Source of the DNA: Cytophagales bacterium | Lineage (GTDB): Bacteria > Bacteroidota > Bacteroidia > Cytophagales > Bernardetiaceae | Assembly: GCA_004293815.1 (NCBI GenBank) | Contig: RDZD01000019.1 | Span: 22,163 to 86,162, forward strand | Direction of reading: 5' to 3' | DNA: 64,000 nucleotides | Part shown: piece after piece, positions 1 through 8,604 of the stretch | How the letters are laid out: each line of letters opens with the position of its first letter | Numbering within the stretch: the first letter of the stretch is position 1 | Position numbers and translations under genes: made by a program | Notes under the pieces: generated by a model | The model's input: the letters and a program-made list of their open reading frames with translations, nothing else | Told to the model about the DNA's origin: nothing | Databases searched by the model: none

Positions 1-403
1 TATTTCCTAGGGAGTTGCGGCCTTTCAGAGCGAAGATATCAGTATTGTTGGTACGTGCCACCTCATAATAACAAGTAATATCTCCTGTAGATTCAACCAA
101 GATACCTGTGTTAGCCACCACATTGTGAGCAGTTTCTACCATAGCCAAGCGAGGAGTGAGGTCTACGGTGGAAGAGGTATTGGCAGGCAAAGACAGAGAA
201 ATTGGCACAAAACCTGCATTGGCTGGCTGACTAATGGTAACCGTAGCAGCCGTAGTACCTGAAGCCACACGCAAGTAGATGGGAGAGTCTCCATGACCTG
301 AGGTTATCTCGGGGGCGGCAAACCAAAACTTTCTATCGGTTTGAGCCTGCGCAGCCAAAGAAAAACCTAGAACTAGAACAAATAGGGTAAAAATGTTTCT
401 CAT
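1..403 (-). CDS. IgGFc-binding-like secreted protein, 3' truncated by window edge
   Basis: The first 134 residues of a larger protein are visible; the rest lies beyond base 1. The start ATG at 401-403 opens a clear signal peptide (MRNIFTLFVLVLGFSLAAQA) followed by KFWFAAPEITSGHGDSPIYL and an all-beta sequence rich in Thr, Val and Asn. This opening is typical of the IgGFc-binding N-terminal domain of large Bacteroidota surface or gliding-associated proteins, which usually end in a type IX secretion sorting domain; that end cannot be seen here. The protein is inferred to be exported and surface displayed. It has no downstream partner in the window. Function beyond adhesion-like surface display is unknown. 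Confidence 0.8.
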   Translation of the reverse strand, partial: MRNIFTLFVLVLGFSLAAQAQTDRKFWFAAPEITSGHGDSPIYLRVASGTTAATVTISQPANAGFVPISLSLPANTSSTVDLTPRLAMVETAHNVVANTGILVESTGDITCYYEVARTNNTDIFALKGRNSLGN

Positions 404-980
404 ATTGTTATTTTTTTAAAATAATTGAGTTGCTTTTGCTTGATTAGGGTTGCTTATGCTTCTTAAAATATTCAACGCAAAACTCATACAAATGTTCCAT
501 TATTTACCACAAATAATGTTTTTGCAATATAAAGATATTAGAAAAGTACCATTAACTAAATATTAATAGAACAGAAATTGTTGAGATAATGGCATAGGTT
601 AGCCACGCTGCGTAAAGTTTTAGTCTAAAACTTTACGCAAACACTAAAGTACATATAGACAAGATGAACCAGGCATGCTGATTTTTTTCAACTGCTCAAC
701 ACTTTTGCAATTAGTGGATAGAATCTTTAACCGAATCTACAAAAAGCAGCTCTAGTAAATACGATAGAGCTTAAGTAGATGTATTCAGTTCTTATTGCTC
801 GCAAATCATTTTTACAAGGCAACATCACGGCAAGGACACATAACACATTTTTTATATTGCCCTCTTTTTAGGACAGCCGTTAGCTATAAAAATGACGTAT
901 TGGGGTTCTACTTTGCTAAATAACTTAAGCGTGAACTCAAGAGAGAGCGATCGGAGGCTTGTATCTAAGAATATATCCTT
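404..980. other. Intergenic region, 577 bp
   Basis: No convincing gene is visible. The stretch is AT-rich and holds one striking element, a perfect 14-bp inverted repeat at 609-639, listed separately. The 5' region of the truncated secreted protein lies at its left end, but I see no consensus promoter there. Confidence 0.6.
609..639. repeat. Perfect 14-bp inverted repeat with 3-nt loop
   Basis: Left arm 609-622 (TGCGTAAAGTTTTA) and right arm 626-639 are exact reverse complements around GTC. There is no T tract on either side, so it is a poor intrinsic terminator. It could be a protein-binding palindrome or part of a small structured RNA. It sits about 200 bp upstream of the truncated secreted protein gene. 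Confidence 0.7.
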
Positions 981-1169
981 TCAAGCTCCTTGTCTATGGC
1001 TTCCAGACGTGGCAAGTATAGCAGGATCGTCTGGGGTATTATTATCGTACTTTTGACGATAAATACCTCTCAAAAATAGCTTGCTTTCTATTAGCTTGAC
1101 CACGAGCTGGTCGCCATTGGCATATTTTTGAATCAGTTCTTCTATTTGGTTGTGTATGTGACCTTTCAT
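981..1169 (-). CDS. Small hypothetical protein (62 aa)
   Basis: A 62-residue charged, soluble-looking protein starting at the ATG at 1167-1169. The central part (DQLVVKLIESKLFLRGI, then KYDNNTPDDPAI) has the balanced composition of a real small protein rather than a random frame, and nothing overlaps it on the other strand. I recall similar short proteins in Bacteroidota but cannot name a family. It has no signal peptide, membrane segment or cysteines. It stands alone between two intergenic regions, so context gives no hint of function. Confidence 0.5.
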   Translation of the reverse strand: MKGHIHNQIEELIQKYANGDQLVVKLIESKLFLRGIYRQKYDNNTPDDPAILATSGSHRQGA

Positions 1170-1373
1170 GTTAGTTATGATTAAAAAGTGTGACTAGGAA
1201 CAAAGTTAATGAAACAAAATTATATTTCTACTTTCAATATAGCATTTTTGCTAAAAAATTTTACGTTAAATAACACAAAATAGTTGCTTCTTTTCACGAG
1301 AGTCTGCTTTCGTTTTACAAAAGCCTGCTTTTTTTTACGAACGGTATATGGATTTAAACAAAGCCAACTATAC

Positions 1374-2942
1374 TTAGGCGTAAAGCGCGGCAATCATTTC
1401 GGCTACGCGCTCGCCGTCCATGGCCGCTGAGGCAATGCCACCCGCGTAGCCTGCACCTTCACCACAAGGAAACAAACGTTTGATTTGCACGTGTTCACGC
1501 GTGTCGGGCAATCTAGGTATCTTGACTGGCGATGAGGTGCGACTCTCCACGCCCAATATTTGTCCATGATCAGAAGCAAAGCCTTTCATCTTCTTATCAA
1601 ATGCCTTGAAGCCTTCTCGCAAACGCAGGGCTATAGAAGGCGGAAGCACGGCATGTAGATCTACCGACACCAAACCTGGCTGATAGGAGCTGTCTAACAA
1701 ACTTTTGGAAACTTTTTTCTGCACAAAATCAGAAATGAGTTGTGTTGGAGCTGCCTGTGTGCCACCTGCCGCTACGCAAGCAGCCCTTTCCAGCTTTTGT
1801 TGATAGTACATGGCAGCTAGCGGACCGTGTTGCGCCATTTCCTGCCAATCTTCTGGTTCTATGGCCACAACTATACCAGAGTTGGCATACTTTGAGTTGC
1901 GTTTGGAAGGGGACATGCCATTGACGACTATCTCACCTTGGGCTGTGGCTGCTGGCACAATAAAACCGCCTGGACACATACAAAACGAAAATACCCCACG
2001 CTCAACTTTCTGAAAAGGTACTTGCGTGACCAAACTGTAAGAAGCCGCAGGAAGATAAGGGCTTCTGATAGCACAATGATAACGCGCTTGGTCTATAAAT
2101 TGCTGAGCATGTTCTGCACGCACACCCAAAGCAAAAGGCTTGGCCTCGATGTAGATATTTTTTTGATGCAAAAGTTCGAATACATCGCGTGCAGAGTGTC
2201 CTGTAGCCAATAAAACCGCAACACCTTCCACCTCCGCCCCATTAGCAAGCTTGACCGCCTTTATCTCATTGCTCTTGATGACAAAATCTGTTACAAGCGC
2301 GTTGAAATGTACTTCACCACCCGCATTGAGTATACTGCTCCGCATTTCGGCCAGAATACGGGGCAGTTTGTTAGTACCAATGTGAGGGTGGTTGTCGGTC
2401 AGGATATTTTCCGATGCACCGTGTGCTACAAATATCTCAAGAATTCGTCGCCAGTCGCCGCGTTTTTGTGAACGGGTATAAAGCTTTCCATCTGAGAAAG
2501 TGCCTGCGCCGCCCTCGCCAAAACAAAAGTTCGAGTTAGGATTGACCAAATGGCGTCGGCTGATGTTGGCAATGTCAGAGGTTCGCTGTTTGACATCTTT
2601 ACCGCGCTCTAGTAGAATAGGTTTAAGCCCAAGTTCTATCAAACGCAAGGCTGCAAACATACCCGCAGGGCCAGCTCCCACTACCACCACAGGCTTAGCG
2701 TATTGGACATCAGGGTATTGGCGTTGATAAGAAATTTGAGAAATAGGAGGAGTTTCGTTTATGTACACAGCCACACGTATATGCACGCGTACATCACGGG
2801 AGCGCGCATCTATGGCGTGACGAAGCAGTTTTACACTAAAATCTACTTCACTGATATTCAGGGTTTTGAGTATAAATTCTTTGAGAGCCGAAGGCTCATA
2901 AGCTATATGCGGCGCAACCGTGAAGTCTTCTTGTATAACCAT
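1374..2942 (-). CDS. FAD-dependent oxidoreductase (COG2509 type)
   Basis: A 522-residue flavoprotein. Residues 1-75 form the family's leading domain. A Rossmann FAD-binding motif GAGPAG lies at 89-94 and ends in an acidic strand (LLERG, about 110-114). A second flavin-contact segment, CFGEGGAGTFSDGKLYTR, spans about 140-157, and a C-terminal CGEGAGYAGGIASAAMDG near 495-510 is typical of the FAD closing motif. The architecture matches the uncharacterised NAD(P)/FAD dehydrogenases of COG2509; the substrate is unknown. The gene is followed upstream on the same strand by cytochrome oxidase subunit III with a 36-bp gap, so the two may be co-transcribed, though no functional link is evident. Confidence 0.85.
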   Translation of the reverse strand: MVIQEDFTVAPHIAYEPSALKEFILKTLNISEVDFSVKLLRHAIDARSRDVRVHIRVAVYINETPPISQISYQRQYPDVQYAKPVVVVGAGPAGMFAALRLIELGLKPILLERGKDVKQRTSDIANISRRHLVNPNSNFCFGEGGAGTFSDGKLYTRSQKRGDWRRILEIFVAHGASENILTDNHPHIGTNKLPRILAEMRSSILNAGGEVHFNALVTDFVIKSNEIKAVKLANGAEVEGVAVLLATGHSARDVFELLHQKNIYIEAKPFALGVRAEHAQQFIDQARYHCAIRSPYLPAASYSLVTQVPFQKVERGVFSFCMCPGGFIVPAATAQGEIVVNGMSPSKRNSKYANSGIVVAIEPEDWQEMAQHGPLAAMYYQQKLERAACVAAGGTQAAPTQLISDFVQKKVSKSLLDSSYQPGLVSVDLHAVLPPSIALRLREGFKAFDKKMKGFASDHGQILGVESRTSSPVKIPRLPDTREHVQIKRLFPCGEGAGYAGGIASAAMDGERVAEMIAALYA

Positions 2943-2978
2943 ACGAAAAACAAGGCTACAAAGAGCCGTATTGGGGGC

Positions 2979-3587
2979 TTAGCGAAGCATGCTCAAAAAG
3001 ACAAAAAGATAAACCCAGATAGCATCTACAAAATGCCAGTAAATACTTGCCATCTTGATGGTAATCATATTGCGTTTATGAATTCGCCACTGAAAAGCCT
3101 TGATTAAAGCAATCATCAAAACCACAATCCCCCCCACAATATGTAGACCGTGAAAGCCCGTAAAGACATAAACAAAGGATCCCGATGGGTTGCTGCTAGA
3201 CCCTGCAAAAAAAATACCATCTGCCACAAGCTGCTTCCAACCCTGAAACTGTAAGTATAAAAACTGACAGCCCAAAATGATGGTTACAATCAAGCTAGCA
3301 CGCATCAATAACAATTCATCGCGCTTGGCTGCCACCTGAGCGGCTATCATACTTAAGCTAGACAACACAATAACCAGTGTACTCCAATAGAAAACACTCG
3401 GCAAATCAAAGGCTATCCATTTGCCGTCGCCACGACGCACAATGTAGGCACTTGTAAGAGCTGCAAAAGTCATCAGAATACTGCCCAAACCCACTATCAA
3501 TGCAAATACTTTGGCTTGTTCGCTAAGTCCCTTTTCGTGAGCTTCGGAACTAGATACAGTCAAAATGTTGCTTTCTACTGCTTTCAT
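2979..3587 (-). CDS. Cytochrome c oxidase subunit III (heme-copper oxidase)
   Basis: A 202-residue membrane protein with five hydrophobic segments (about 27-50, 66-85, 94-114, 138-162 and 180-200). It carries the subunit III hallmarks GFHGLHIVGG at 144-153 and YWHFVDAIWVYLF at 183-195. Subunit III stabilises the catalytic core of the terminal oxidase in the inner membrane and carries no redox centre. At ~200 residues it is the short, five-helix form common in Bacteroidota, lacking the first two helices of the mitochondrial protein. Subunits I and II are not in the window, so this is either a separated or an additional copy. Confidence 0.92.
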   Translation of the reverse strand: MKAVESNILTVSSSEAHEKGLSEQAKVFALIVGLGSILMTFAALTSAYIVRRGDGKWIAFDLPSVFYWSTLVIVLSSLSMIAAQVAAKRDELLLMRASLIVTIILGCQFLYLQFQGWKQLVADGIFFAGSSSNPSGSFVYVFTGFHGLHIVGGIVVLMIALIKAFQWRIHKRNMITIKMASIYWHFVDAIWVYLFVFLSMLR

Positions 3588-3613
3588 TTGAATGGTTGTC
3601 TTAATTTGAGGTG

Positions 3614-3621
3614 CAAATTTA
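3614..3621 (-). promoter_or_regulatory. Putative -7 element of the oxidase subunit III gene
   Basis: On the minus strand this reads TAAATTTG followed by CACC, an exact match to the Bacteroidota -7 element TAnnTTTG. It lies 27 bp upstream of the start codon. No TTTG is seen at the expected -33 distance, so support is partial. Confidence 0.45.
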
Positions 3622-3812
3622 CACTAATAACTGCCGAGTTGTATAGTTTGTTCCAAAAAAAATAATTTCTGTAGTCCAATGAAAAATAAAGCTAGGCTAA
3701 TTAGATATTTATCTTATACAGAGCTTTTTGTTTTTTTTGCATTGGTTTTGATGTAAAAACTCAAAATTTGTTGTTTATTGCGTCTGTTTATGGTTATACA
3801 AGGCTTTGATTC

Positions 3813-5756
3813 ATGTTAAAGATAAACTTAAGTATTTGGCAAAAAATATTTGGAAGCTTCATTCTTCTGTTGATCATTATGGGTGTAATCAGCGTCATAG
3901 CGGTTGTTTCCATCAATAGAAATGAAGATTTGATAGCCAAAGAAAATACCATTTTTAGACCTTCTTTCGAGGAGCTAAAAGCCCTTGAGGCCATGCTGGC
4001 GCGCTCCAAAATGTATATCACCACTTGGCTATACACCCCACATGACAAAGACGAGAAAAGTGCCCTACGCAATCTACAAACGGAAGAATACCCCACTTTG
4101 AAGCGAAGCATCGTTAAACTTTCAGAACAATGGCCGAAACAAGAAGATAAACAGCTTCTGGATAGTGTCATGATGGAGTTTGACGCGCTCATTGGCATAG
4201 AAAAAGTCATTATGAAACGCTTAAATGCCCCCGAAGACTACGCAGATACTACTAATAGAGAGTTTTTGCTCACTCAGATAGAAAGGCACAGTACGATATA
4301 CAATAAGTTGCAGGATTTTATCACTAAATTGGTCAAGGTTAAAGAGGCAGAAAGTAATCAGCTTCAAATTGAAATTAAAGGCTCTTTTGGGCAAATTAGA
4401 CAACAGATTATCATTGTAAGTTTGGTTTCTATACTGTTAAGTTTGGTCTTTGCCTATCTTATGGCCAAATCTATTACTGAACCCATCAATTATATCAAAG
4501 AGCTTATCAAAATGCTAAGTATGGGTGTTTTGCCTGATGAGGCGGGCAGTCTAAAATTTGATGATGATGATGAAATAGGCCACATGACCCAGTCTGTGGC
4601 GCATTTTGTGAAAAGTATACGCGCCAAAACAGTTTTTGCTCAAGAAATTGGCCGAGAGGCATATGATACGGATTTTGAGCCCCTTAGTGCAGAGGATTTG
4701 CTCGGTAATGCGCTTTTGACCATGCGTAATAATCTAAAACAGGCACACACAGAAAGTTCTGAACGCAAATGGACTAACGAAGGCTTGATTTTAGTACAAG
4801 ATGTTATTAGACGTAATCAAAATGATTTAAGCAAATTGGCTGACGAGTTGCTGCAACGCATCATCAAATATTTTGGAGCTAACCAAGGAGGCTTGTTTAT
4901 CTTGAGCAAGGATGAGCAAGACGAAAAGTGCTTAGAGCTAGAGTCTTGTTATGCTTGGGGAAAGAAAAAACATCTCAAAAAAAGGGTTTATAAAGGTGAA
5001 GGTCTAACAGGACAGTGCTGGGAAGAAGGCGAACTATTGCATTTAAGTGATGTACCCTCAGATTATATTGAAATTACTTCAGGTTTGGGACAGGCTCTAC
5101 CCAATTTTGTGGTCATAGCTCCACTCATGCTTAATAACATCGTGATGGGCATGATAGAAATTGCCTCTTTTAAACAACTGGCATCATATCAGATAGAGTT
5201 TTTGAAAAAATTGGGCGAGAGTGTGGCTTCCACTTTTTCTATATTGAGCAATGACGCTCAAAGCAAACGGTTGGTGGAGGAATCAAACAGCATGATGCAA
5301 CAAATAGCTGCTCAAGAAGAAGAAATGCGTCAGAATCTAGAAGAGCTAACCTCTACCCAAGAGGAAATGGCTCGCACTCAATATAGCCTTCAGAGTAAAA
5401 CAGCGGCATTTAGCCAATGTTTTATGACATTAGAGTTAGATGAGGAGAAAAACGTGTTGGAGGCCAATGACTACTTTTACAGCACTATGAAGTTTGTACC
5501 TTCTGAGGTGTTGGGGCGGACAGCTTATTTGCTATTTGAAGATGAGGAGGCCACTTTGGATTCAGGTCTAAAGCATATCCTAAAAGGCGAAAAATGGCTA
5601 AGTGTCATTCAAATGAAAAATAGAGCAGGCATCCCCCAGCTAGTGAGTATGACAGGCAATGCGCTTAAGAGCAGAAAAGGCTATATTGAAAAATATTTTC
5701 TAGTTCTGTCTCATTTAGAATATGCTAAGCCTGATCTAAAAAATAATATAGCTTAG
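3813..5756 (+). CDS. Membrane sensor protein: extracytoplasmic helical domain, HAMP, GAF, PAS, no kinase
   Basis: A 647-residue membrane protein. TM1 lies at about 13-33, a helical extracytoplasmic sensor region (four-helix-bundle type) at 35-198 and TM2 at 199-217. A HAMP linker follows (TEPINYIKEL, DDDEIG at 251-256), then a GAF domain at ~340-475, a coiled coil at ~480-530 (MMQQIAAQEEEMRQNLEEL) and a PAS-like domain at ~535-630. It ends there: no histidine-kinase, guanylate-cyclase or methyl-accepting signalling domain follows. It therefore probably passes its signal to a partner protein through the GAF/PAS region. The next gene, an ABC ATPase, starts two bases after its stop codon, so the two are co-transcribed and probably work together. 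The ligand is unknown. Confidence 0.85.
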   Translation: MLKINLSIWQKIFGSFILLLIIMGVISVIAVVSINRNEDLIAKENTIFRPSFEELKALEAMLARSKMYITTWLYTPHDKDEKSALRNLQTEEYPTLKRSIVKLSEQWPKQEDKQLLDSVMMEFDALIGIEKVIMKRLNAPEDYADTTNREFLLTQIERHSTIYNKLQDFITKLVKVKEAESNQLQIEIKGSFGQIRQQIIIVSLVSILLSLVFAYLMAKSITEPINYIKELIKMLSMGVLPDEAGSLKFDDDDEIGHMTQSVAHFVKSIRAKTVFAQEIGREAYDTDFEPLSAEDLLGNALLTMRNNLKQAHTESSERKWTNEGLILVQDVIRRNQNDLSKLADELLQRIIKYFGANQGGLFILSKDEQDEKCLELESCYAWGKKKHLKKRVYKGEGLTGQCWEEGELLHLSDVPSDYIEITSGLGQALPNFVVIAPLMLNNIVMGMIEIASFKQLASYQIEFLKKLGESVASTFSILSNDAQSKRLVEESNSMMQQIAAQEEEMRQNLEELTSTQEEMARTQYSLQSKTAAFSQCFMTLELDEEKNVLEANDYFYSTMKFVPSEVLGRTAYLLFEDEEATLDSGLKHILKGEKWLSVIQMKNRAGIPQLVSMTGNALKSRKGYIEKYFLVLSHLEYAKPDLKNNIA

Positions 5757-5758
5757 CG

Positions 5759-6442
5759 ATGCTTTGTGTCAAACACCTTTCAGTGAGTTATGGAACTCAT
5801 CATGTATTGCGGCAGCTTAGCTTTGAAGCTCCAAAAGGAAAGCTATTAGGCATTTTGGGTCTGAATGGTAGCGGCAAAACAAGCCTTTTTAGAACTTTGG
5901 TAGGCTTACAAACAGCGACTTTCAAAGAAATGTCTTGGGAGGGGCAGGCTTTGAAGACCTCGCAATTGGCTTTTTTAGAAACAGAAAACTTCTTTTACGA
6001 CTACATGAGTGGGGGCGAATACCTGCAACTTATTGGCGCAAATGTGACTGATATTAAACATCTCAACGAACTTTTTGATTTAGATCTTCAGGCTTATGCC
6101 AGCAACTACTCATCAGGAATGAAGAAAAAACTTGCGTTTATGAGGGTATTGCTTCAAAAACGCCCTATATTGATTCTCGATGAGCCGTTTAATGGATTGG
6201 ATTTAGAAGCTTCACAAACCATGACACAGATTATTAAGAAGGTAGTACCCGAAAAGTGTATTCTGATGTCTTCCCATATTTTTTTAACGCTCACATCTCT
6301 CTCTGACCGCATTGTGCATTTAGAGAACGGCGGATTCAGTGCTTCTTACGAACCAGACGATTATCCCTCTCTTGCAGACCAGCTTGATGAGCAGTATAAG
6401 CAAAAAGTTCATCAAACCCTGCCTAAAATCAACCTGACCTAA
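5759..6442 (+). CDS. ABC transporter ATP-binding protein, no permease nearby
   Basis: A 227-residue nucleotide-binding subunit. Walker A GLNGSGKT lies at 34-41, the signature YSSGMKKK at about 117-124, Walker B ILILDEP at 137-143 and the H-switch LMSSHIF near 170. The usual Q-loop glutamine is not evident; the segment reads AFLETENFF. The short form with SSGMKKKL is typical of ABC-2/exporter or gliding-type ATPases. No membrane permease lies next to it. It starts 2 bp after the sensor gene and overlaps the convergent leucine-rich-repeat gene by 4 bp at its 3' end. It either partners a permease encoded elsewhere or acts in a non-transport role with the sensor. Confidence 0.88.
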   Translation: MLCVKHLSVSYGTHHVLRQLSFEAPKGKLLGILGLNGSGKTSLFRTLVGLQTATFKEMSWEGQALKTSQLAFLETENFFYDYMSGGEYLQLIGANVTDIKHLNELFDLDLQAYASNYSSGMKKKLAFMRVLLQKRPILILDEPFNGLDLEASQTMTQIIKKVVPEKCILMSSHIFLTLTSLSDRIVHLENGGFSASYEPDDYPSLADQLDEQYKQKVHQTLPKINLT

Positions 6443-7959
6443 TTTCCTATAGCATCTCTGTCGGCTTCGGCGGCTTCTTCTTTTACGCTGTCTGCAAGCG
6501 GAGTGTCCACCACATAAATTTTACGGATATCCTTAGGGCTTTTAGGCAAGGGCGAAAGACTTGTTACTTTGGTGTGAGAAATATCAATATTTTTTAATTT
6601 AATTGTTTTTTTTAGAGCAGATAAATCGCTAATATTTGTGTAAGAAATATCTAGGTTCTCTAATTGGGCGCAAGATTCTAAACCGCTGAGTGTTTGGATA
6701 GGAGTGTAACAACCAATCAGGGTTTTGAGAAGAGGGCAGGCTATTAAGGAGTCCATTTGTTCTACTTTTGTGCCTGAAAAATTCAGCTCCTCGAGTTTTC
6801 TGAGTGCGCTTATGCCTCCTAAAGACATGATTTTTGTTTTAGAAACATCTAATATTTTGAGATTCTGGCACTCCGCCAAATCTCTTAAAGATTCAAAGCC
6901 TGTTTCTTTGAGATGTAGTTTTCTTAGTGCTGTCAGTGTTCCGATTGGGCTAAAGTCACTCACAGTGGTTTTGTCTAGTATCAGTACCTCTAGCTTTTTT
7001 AAATTAGCTAAAGGGGCAAGACTAGCAATGTTATTTTTTTGAATATAAAGCTCGCGCAGTTCAGTCAAATTGGCCAGTGGCAACAAATCTGTGACACGAG
7101 TTTCGCTCATGGAGAGATGCGTCAGTTTAGTAAGCCCTGAAAGAGGCTTGATATCTGAAACAGGTGTCCAATTAAAGAAAATTTCTTTCAGATTATAAAG
7201 CTTGCTGAGTGGGCTGAGGTCAACCACAGAAGTTTTCCAGAATAAGAGAGATTCTAGTGCACTTAAGTCCACTAATGGGCCTAAATCCTTTACTGGAGTT
7301 TCTACGATGCCAAGTTTGCTGAGCTTCTTTAGCTTTTGAAGCGGACTGAGATCTTCTACCTTTGTCTTAGAGATATACAATCTTTCTAAGTGAATAAGTG
7401 CACTAAGCGGCGAAATATCTGTAACGGCTGTTTCTGAAACTGACAATTTACGCAAGGAAACGCAAGCTTGCAATGGACGCAAATCTCTCAGCTCTAGACA
7501 GCCCTGTGCCCAAAGTTCTTGCAAAAGAGGGAGTTGCTCAAGAGGCTGTAAATCCTGTACGTTGGTTTGTTCGCAGCGCAAAATTCTCAATTTTTTAAGC
7601 TTTTGGAGAGGCGCGATGGAGGTGACGGGAGTAAAAGAAATATTAACTTCCTCTAACATTGGTAAATAGGCCAATGCTCTGATATCCATAATTTGGCGAT
7701 TGAAACGATCTGGTTGCCCAGCACAATTGATTTTTTTGAGGGATTTAATCTTCTCAAAATCAGAAACTTTAGGTTCTTTGCCGATGTTGAGAGAGTCTTG
7801 GAAATGTTTTTTCCAACCATCTGGCAAGGCGGCCCACCAAGCCTGTCCCACACCCTGTATGGGAGTTTTTTGTACCGCCCTACAGTCTATGCTGGGCAAT
7901 AAGACCTCAAAAATCAAAATTAGAGTCCAAAAACGTATTTGAAAAAAGCGATAAAGCAT
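6439..7959 (-). CDS. Secreted leucine-rich-repeat protein
   Basis: A 506-residue protein beginning with a hydrophobic export signal (about residues 8-26) and made almost entirely of ~22-23-residue leucine-rich repeats. A representative unit is LSPLQKLKKLSKLGIVETPV, with a recurrent T-x-V-x-D-L/I at the turn, the pattern of bacterial internalin-like or SDS22-like repeats. I count roughly seventeen repeats between about residues 90 and 485. The repeats form a curved binding surface, so a protein-protein interaction role is likely; partners are unknown. There is no C-terminal sorting domain or cell-wall anchor, so it is probably periplasmic or released. It is convergent with, and overlaps by 4 bp, the ABC ATPase gene. 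Confidence 0.85.
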   Translation of the reverse strand: MLYRFFQIRFWTLILIFEVLLPSIDCRAVQKTPIQGVGQAWWAALPDGWKKHFQDSLNIGKEPKVSDFEKIKSLKKINCAGQPDRFNRQIMDIRALAYLPMLEEVNISFTPVTSIAPLQKLKKLRILRCEQTNVQDLQPLEQLPLLQELWAQGCLELRDLRPLQACVSLRKLSVSETAVTDISPLSALIHLERLYISKTKVEDLSPLQKLKKLSKLGIVETPVKDLGPLVDLSALESLLFWKTSVVDLSPLSKLYNLKEIFFNWTPVSDIKPLSGLTKLTHLSMSETRVTDLLPLANLTELRELYIQKNNIASLAPLANLKKLEVLILDKTTVSDFSPIGTLTALRKLHLKETGFESLRDLAECQNLKILDVSKTKIMSLGGISALRKLEELNFSGTKVEQMDSLIACPLLKTLIGCYTPIQTLSGLESCAQLENLDISYTNISDLSALKKTIKLKNIDISHTKVTSLSPLPKSPKDIRKIYVVDTPLADSVKEEAAEADRDAIGN

Positions 7960-8604
7960 AGTTGGTGGCTTATTTGTATATTTTGAAGGATTGAAATACT
8001 AGGCTGCAAGGCTTAAGCGATAAAAAACTATTACTAAAACGTCTAAGTTTATACTTTCATTGCAATGAGCAAACCATAATTTTTTCAAAAATAGGACTTT
8101 GGTAATATTGTAGGTAGAAATTTATCACGCATCAAATTTTTACACTTATTCGAGAGAGATATAACTCAAGCTGACAGCATTCCTAATGATAATTATGAAC
8201 TGTGAAGTATTCGCTTGAAATGGTGAAATTTGAATTTTTTTTTGAGTAATCATTAAATTTTCGGCTAATAATATTGCTATTTCAAGACTACTGTTATACT
8301 TTGCACGGACAAGAGTCTTAAGTCAAAACAAGTCTATAAAGAACAGAATCCTCAAGTCTGTCTGTATTATATTTTGGGCTTTTGCACAGGGAGTAATTTT
8401 TATTCCCAAACAATGTACTTTATTGAAAAAAATGATAAATTTGCGATTCAAATTAAGTTTAATTTGGTTAAGCTTAGCAGATAGCAGAATCCTGTCAAGA
8501 AAAAACTGTAGCGTTTGGAATGCTAAAGTATTGATAATAAGTAAATAAATATTTTTTTATAGTATGCAGACAACAGACATACAAGTTACCGCAACTTAAA
8601 CATT
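7960..8604. other. Intergenic region, 645 bp
   Basis: AT-rich and between divergent genes, with no gene above ~20 codons. A TAAATTTG at 8436-8443 on the plus strand matches the -7 consensus and may drive the MFS gene. A 12-codon reading frame (MQTTDIQVTAT) at 8564-8599 ends five bases before the MFS start and could be a leader peptide or chance. Nothing else is recognised. Confidence 0.5.

Noticed and set aside
2703..3107. 134-codon plus-strand frame across the FAD oxidoreductase/oxidase junction
   Set aside because: It lies antisense to two well-supported genes, has no domain-like sequence and an odd composition.
8290..8300. TACTTTGC near 8294 as a promoter for the MFS gene
   Set aside because: The spacing between TA and TTTG is wrong for TAnnTTTG; the exact TAAATTTG at 8436 is closer and better.
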